Source of the DNA: Sinonovacula constricta
Lineage: Eukaryota; Mollusca; Bivalvia; Cardiida; Solecurtidae
Assembly (NCBI GenBank): GCA_007844125.1
Contig: CM017565.1
Coordinates: forward strand, 12,700,618-12,764,617
Length of the DNA: 64,000 bases
Direction of reading: 5' to 3'
The position numbers and the translations under genes were made by a program. Below are positions 61,745 to 64,000 of the stretch, in pieces; position 1 is the first letter of the stretch; each line of letters opens with the position of its first letter. The notes under the pieces are model-generated. The model did no database searches and was not told the DNA's origin. It saw only the letters and a program-made list of their open reading frames with translations.

Positions 61745-62400
61745 ACAGTACAATAGTTCATCATGTCTTATTTTCTGTTTGCAACATTAGTTCAACATGC
61801 GTGAGCCTCTTTTTACAAGAAAAGTTCAACATGTGTTATTTTCTTTTAACAACAAAAGTTCAACATGTGTGTTTTTTTTTTAAACAATCAGGGTTGTCAT
61901 TAGGAGGCGGCTGGCGGTCGTTTTGACCGCCTCAAATGAAAATCAGGCCGCCTCAAATTTTAAATTAAAAATGAAAATCGGTCAAGCGCATGTCCCGGAC
62001 CCCCCTAGCAGCGCTACATGCCTTCGGCGCTCGCATAGCCTAGCCTCCTCAAAAGTTAATTGAGCCTGCTCAAAATATTTGTAGTGACAACCCTGACAAT
62101 AGTTCAATATGTGTTATTTTCTTCCTGACAATAGTTCAACATGTCTTGTTTTATGTTTACAACAATAGTTCAACATTTCTTGTTTTATGTTTACAACAAT
62201 AGTTCAACATGTCTTGTTTTATGTTTACAACAATAGTTCAACATGTCTTGTTTTATGTTTACAACAATAGTTCAACATTTCTTGTTTTATGTTTACAACA
62301 ATAGTTCAACATGTCTTGTTTTATGTTTACAACAATAGTTCAACATGTCTGATTTGTCTTTCCTGCAAGAGTTCCACATGTCAGACGTTTTATTCACAAT
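61745..62400. repeat. 34-bp minisatellite, interrupted by a MITE
   Basis: Unit AGTTCAACATGTCTTGTTTT then ATGTTTACAACAAT. Nearly identical copies run from about 62140 to 62350; diverged ones extend to 61745 and 62400. The MITE at 61889-62095 sits inside one unit. Confidence 0.93.
61889..62095. mobile_element. 207-bp MITE with 11-bp inverted ends
   Basis: It starts CAGGGTTGTCA and ends TGACAACCCTG, perfect inverted repeats, flanked on both sides by ACAAT (61884-61888 and 62096-62100). Removing it restores a normal minisatellite unit (AAACAAT|AGTTCAA). CAGGG ends are typical of hAT elements, but those duplicate 8 bp; five bases are seen here, so the superfamily is open. No coding capacity. Confidence 0.85.
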
Positions 62401-63865
62401 AGTTCAGTACCTCTGATTTTTCATTCTCCAAATTTTTCAACATCTCTACTACTGCTTCAACATATTATATCTCTGGTTAAGACAATCAACATAAGAGAGC
62501 AATGAACAATAGTCCAAATAGTTACACACATATATAATAATAATAATTAATGCATAAATGAGTTATATTATTATGGGTCTGAGAGGAAGATGATAGAAGT
62601 GAGTCAGGTTAAAATATATACTAATAGCTTGGAACATGAATGAGAAAAATGTTAATGATAATAACAATAATAAATATATAACAATAATAATAATAATATA
62701 AATAAAAGATGTTGGTTATGATGATAACAAAAATGATAGTTAAAATAAGAGAAGTAATTGGGATTTTGTAAACAAGTGTCCTGGAACACCCAGTCCAGAA
62801 AAAGTTGCACTGTTCATGAGCACATAGGCTCAAGCATTTATATTTCAAACAATATTCATTTGACTTTAATTTAAAAAACAACAACAATAAAATAATGTTA
62901 AGAGTAAGACAACAGTACAATATGATACATGAATTAAGATATGTTGATACAACAGCCTGTCTGATTATTGTGATGTTTCATAAGTTTACCTAAAAAACTT
63001 AGAATTTTCAGTGTGCCTTCTCTTTCTTTCTTTTATATACATTTAGTTTTTAATACATTGATAGAACAGCAGCAGTTTTCTAGGAAGAAATTTAGAAACA
63101 GTTTTTGTGAAACACACAACATGATGCAGCACAAAGATCAGAAGCTTTCTTAATGTGCCCACTGTCATGGTACTCTGTATAGTGATTGATTGCCCATAGT
63201 TTGTATCCTCATAAAAGGTGATAAAAGATATTTTAAAGAAGATTGGCCTGTAGTGAGTACATTTACCATTGGTTCATTGTTCTTAAGCCTGGTATCATCC
63301 CTGACCTGGCTATGAATCTATAATCAAGTCATAAAGACCTATTGCAAGATACTCAGCAAATAGTGAAGCTCCTGATTACACATTCCCAGTGGAAGTTGGC
63401 TGATGGTGATCTACAATTACCTTAACTTTATTGATTCATACTTTAGAGGCTTAGACTATATGCACCATAAAAACAACAACAACAATATATTTTATTTATT
63501 AGTTTTCAATGAAAGTTATTCATGTTTGGGACTCAGCAGTATGGCCTACATTAAGCTTTTTATGTTGTTAGTAAATATCAAAGATTTTGTGTTGGTGATC
63601 AATAAACATGATATAGGTCACAACCAGTCCAAAGTAAGACTCGGTAATTAGCTTGCTGTTTTAATTAAACCATCTATTTGCTGTCCGAGTCAATATTTTG
63701 GCCTGATCAGATATTACAGTGTGTATATGTGTGTACATGTATGTTCATATAGTGTAACATGCAAGGGTTATTGGAAGGGTGTGTTGTTGAACTGGAGTGG
63801 AATGTGATCCATTGACCTTCACCTTGATGGTGTTTGTTAGTGGCCCAACATGTTGTTTTCCACTT
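62401..63865. other. stretch with no recognised gene
   Basis: AT-rich with short AAT/ATA-rich patches (about 62535-62560 and 62655-62710). Open frames on both strands are low-complexity. No splice-bounded coding segment or repeat family recognised. Confidence 0.45.
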
Positions 63866-63960
63866 TTAAAGGTGGTGTTTGACAGTTTTCCAATATCTAA
63901 TGTATGTAACAATATCTGACCTCTGTTTGAGTTACTTGTGAATAATTTCTGTAGCAAAAT
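63866..63960 (+). mobile_element. end fragment of the TTAA/AGGTGG MITE-like family
   Basis: Begins TTTAAAGGTGGTGTTTGACA and contains TAACAATATCTGACCTCTGT, matching the inverted right part of 57733-58240. It may extend past the window. Confidence 0.55.
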
Positions 63961-64000
63961 ATCATACTTTAGTCAAAGCTTTGATGGTTTTCACAGAATC

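Noticed and set aside
61415..61756. Phe/Ser/Leu-rich plus-strand frames (113 and 91 codons)
   Set aside because: They come from a pyrimidine-rich stretch; low complexity, overlapping in two frames, no domain.

Overview
This is eukaryotic, AT-rich, repeat-laden genomic DNA. The best guess is a bivalve mollusc. The reasons are a large multi-exon gene of the animal RGS22 family, tRNA-derived SINEs whose body and tail look like a type I associate with bivalves, decayed non-LTR retrotransposons and many minisatellites. The exact species cannot be read from the sequence.

The one gene that can be modelled with confidence lies on the minus strand. It has 21 firmly phased coding exons between 30934 (5' side) and 8008 (stop codon), followed by an AATAAA signal at 7962-7967. 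Every pair of neighbouring exons joins in a compatible phase. The spliced product is about 1,320-1,340 residues with an N-terminal FVDYFNTFLSLP motif and three RGS-like regions, matching RGS22 (about 1,260 residues in human). The exon carrying the start codon is unresolved. One candidate is a 10-nt exon (ATGATGCTGG|GTAAGT) present twice because of a recent 1,942-bp tandem duplication (42917-42926 and 44859-44868). The other is an upstream exon at 57964-58029. Both join exon 2 in frame.

Layout: 1-1268 is a LINE 3' end. 1268-5216 holds 25-bp and 22-bp minisatellites, a LINE tail and a small unexplained ORF. 5217-8007 is intergenic with a hairpin. 8008-30934 holds the RGS22-like exons, with microsatellites and small repeats in the introns. 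30950-33930 is a 26-bp minisatellite with a 156-bp higher-order unit, starting about 20 bp from a splice acceptor. 35610-44562 is a roughly 9-kb, 49-bp minisatellite interrupted by duplicated unique spacers. 46806-57277 is a 10.5-kb giant foldback element with a perfect 9-bp target-site duplication. 57733-58240 is a TTAA-flanked MITE-like element. 58870-59706 is a second LINE fragment. 61745-62400 is a 34-bp minisatellite interrupted by a 207-bp MITE with its own target-site duplication.

The most unusual object is the foldback element at 46806-57277. Two long inverted arms are built from repeated modules. Each module is bounded by copies of a hairpin that resembles the element's own termini (10 copies per arm), and a tRNA-derived SINE has been captured and amplified inside the arms. 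No transposase is visible, so it would be a non-autonomous element, in structure like Drosophila FB elements (Mutator-like, 9-bp duplications).
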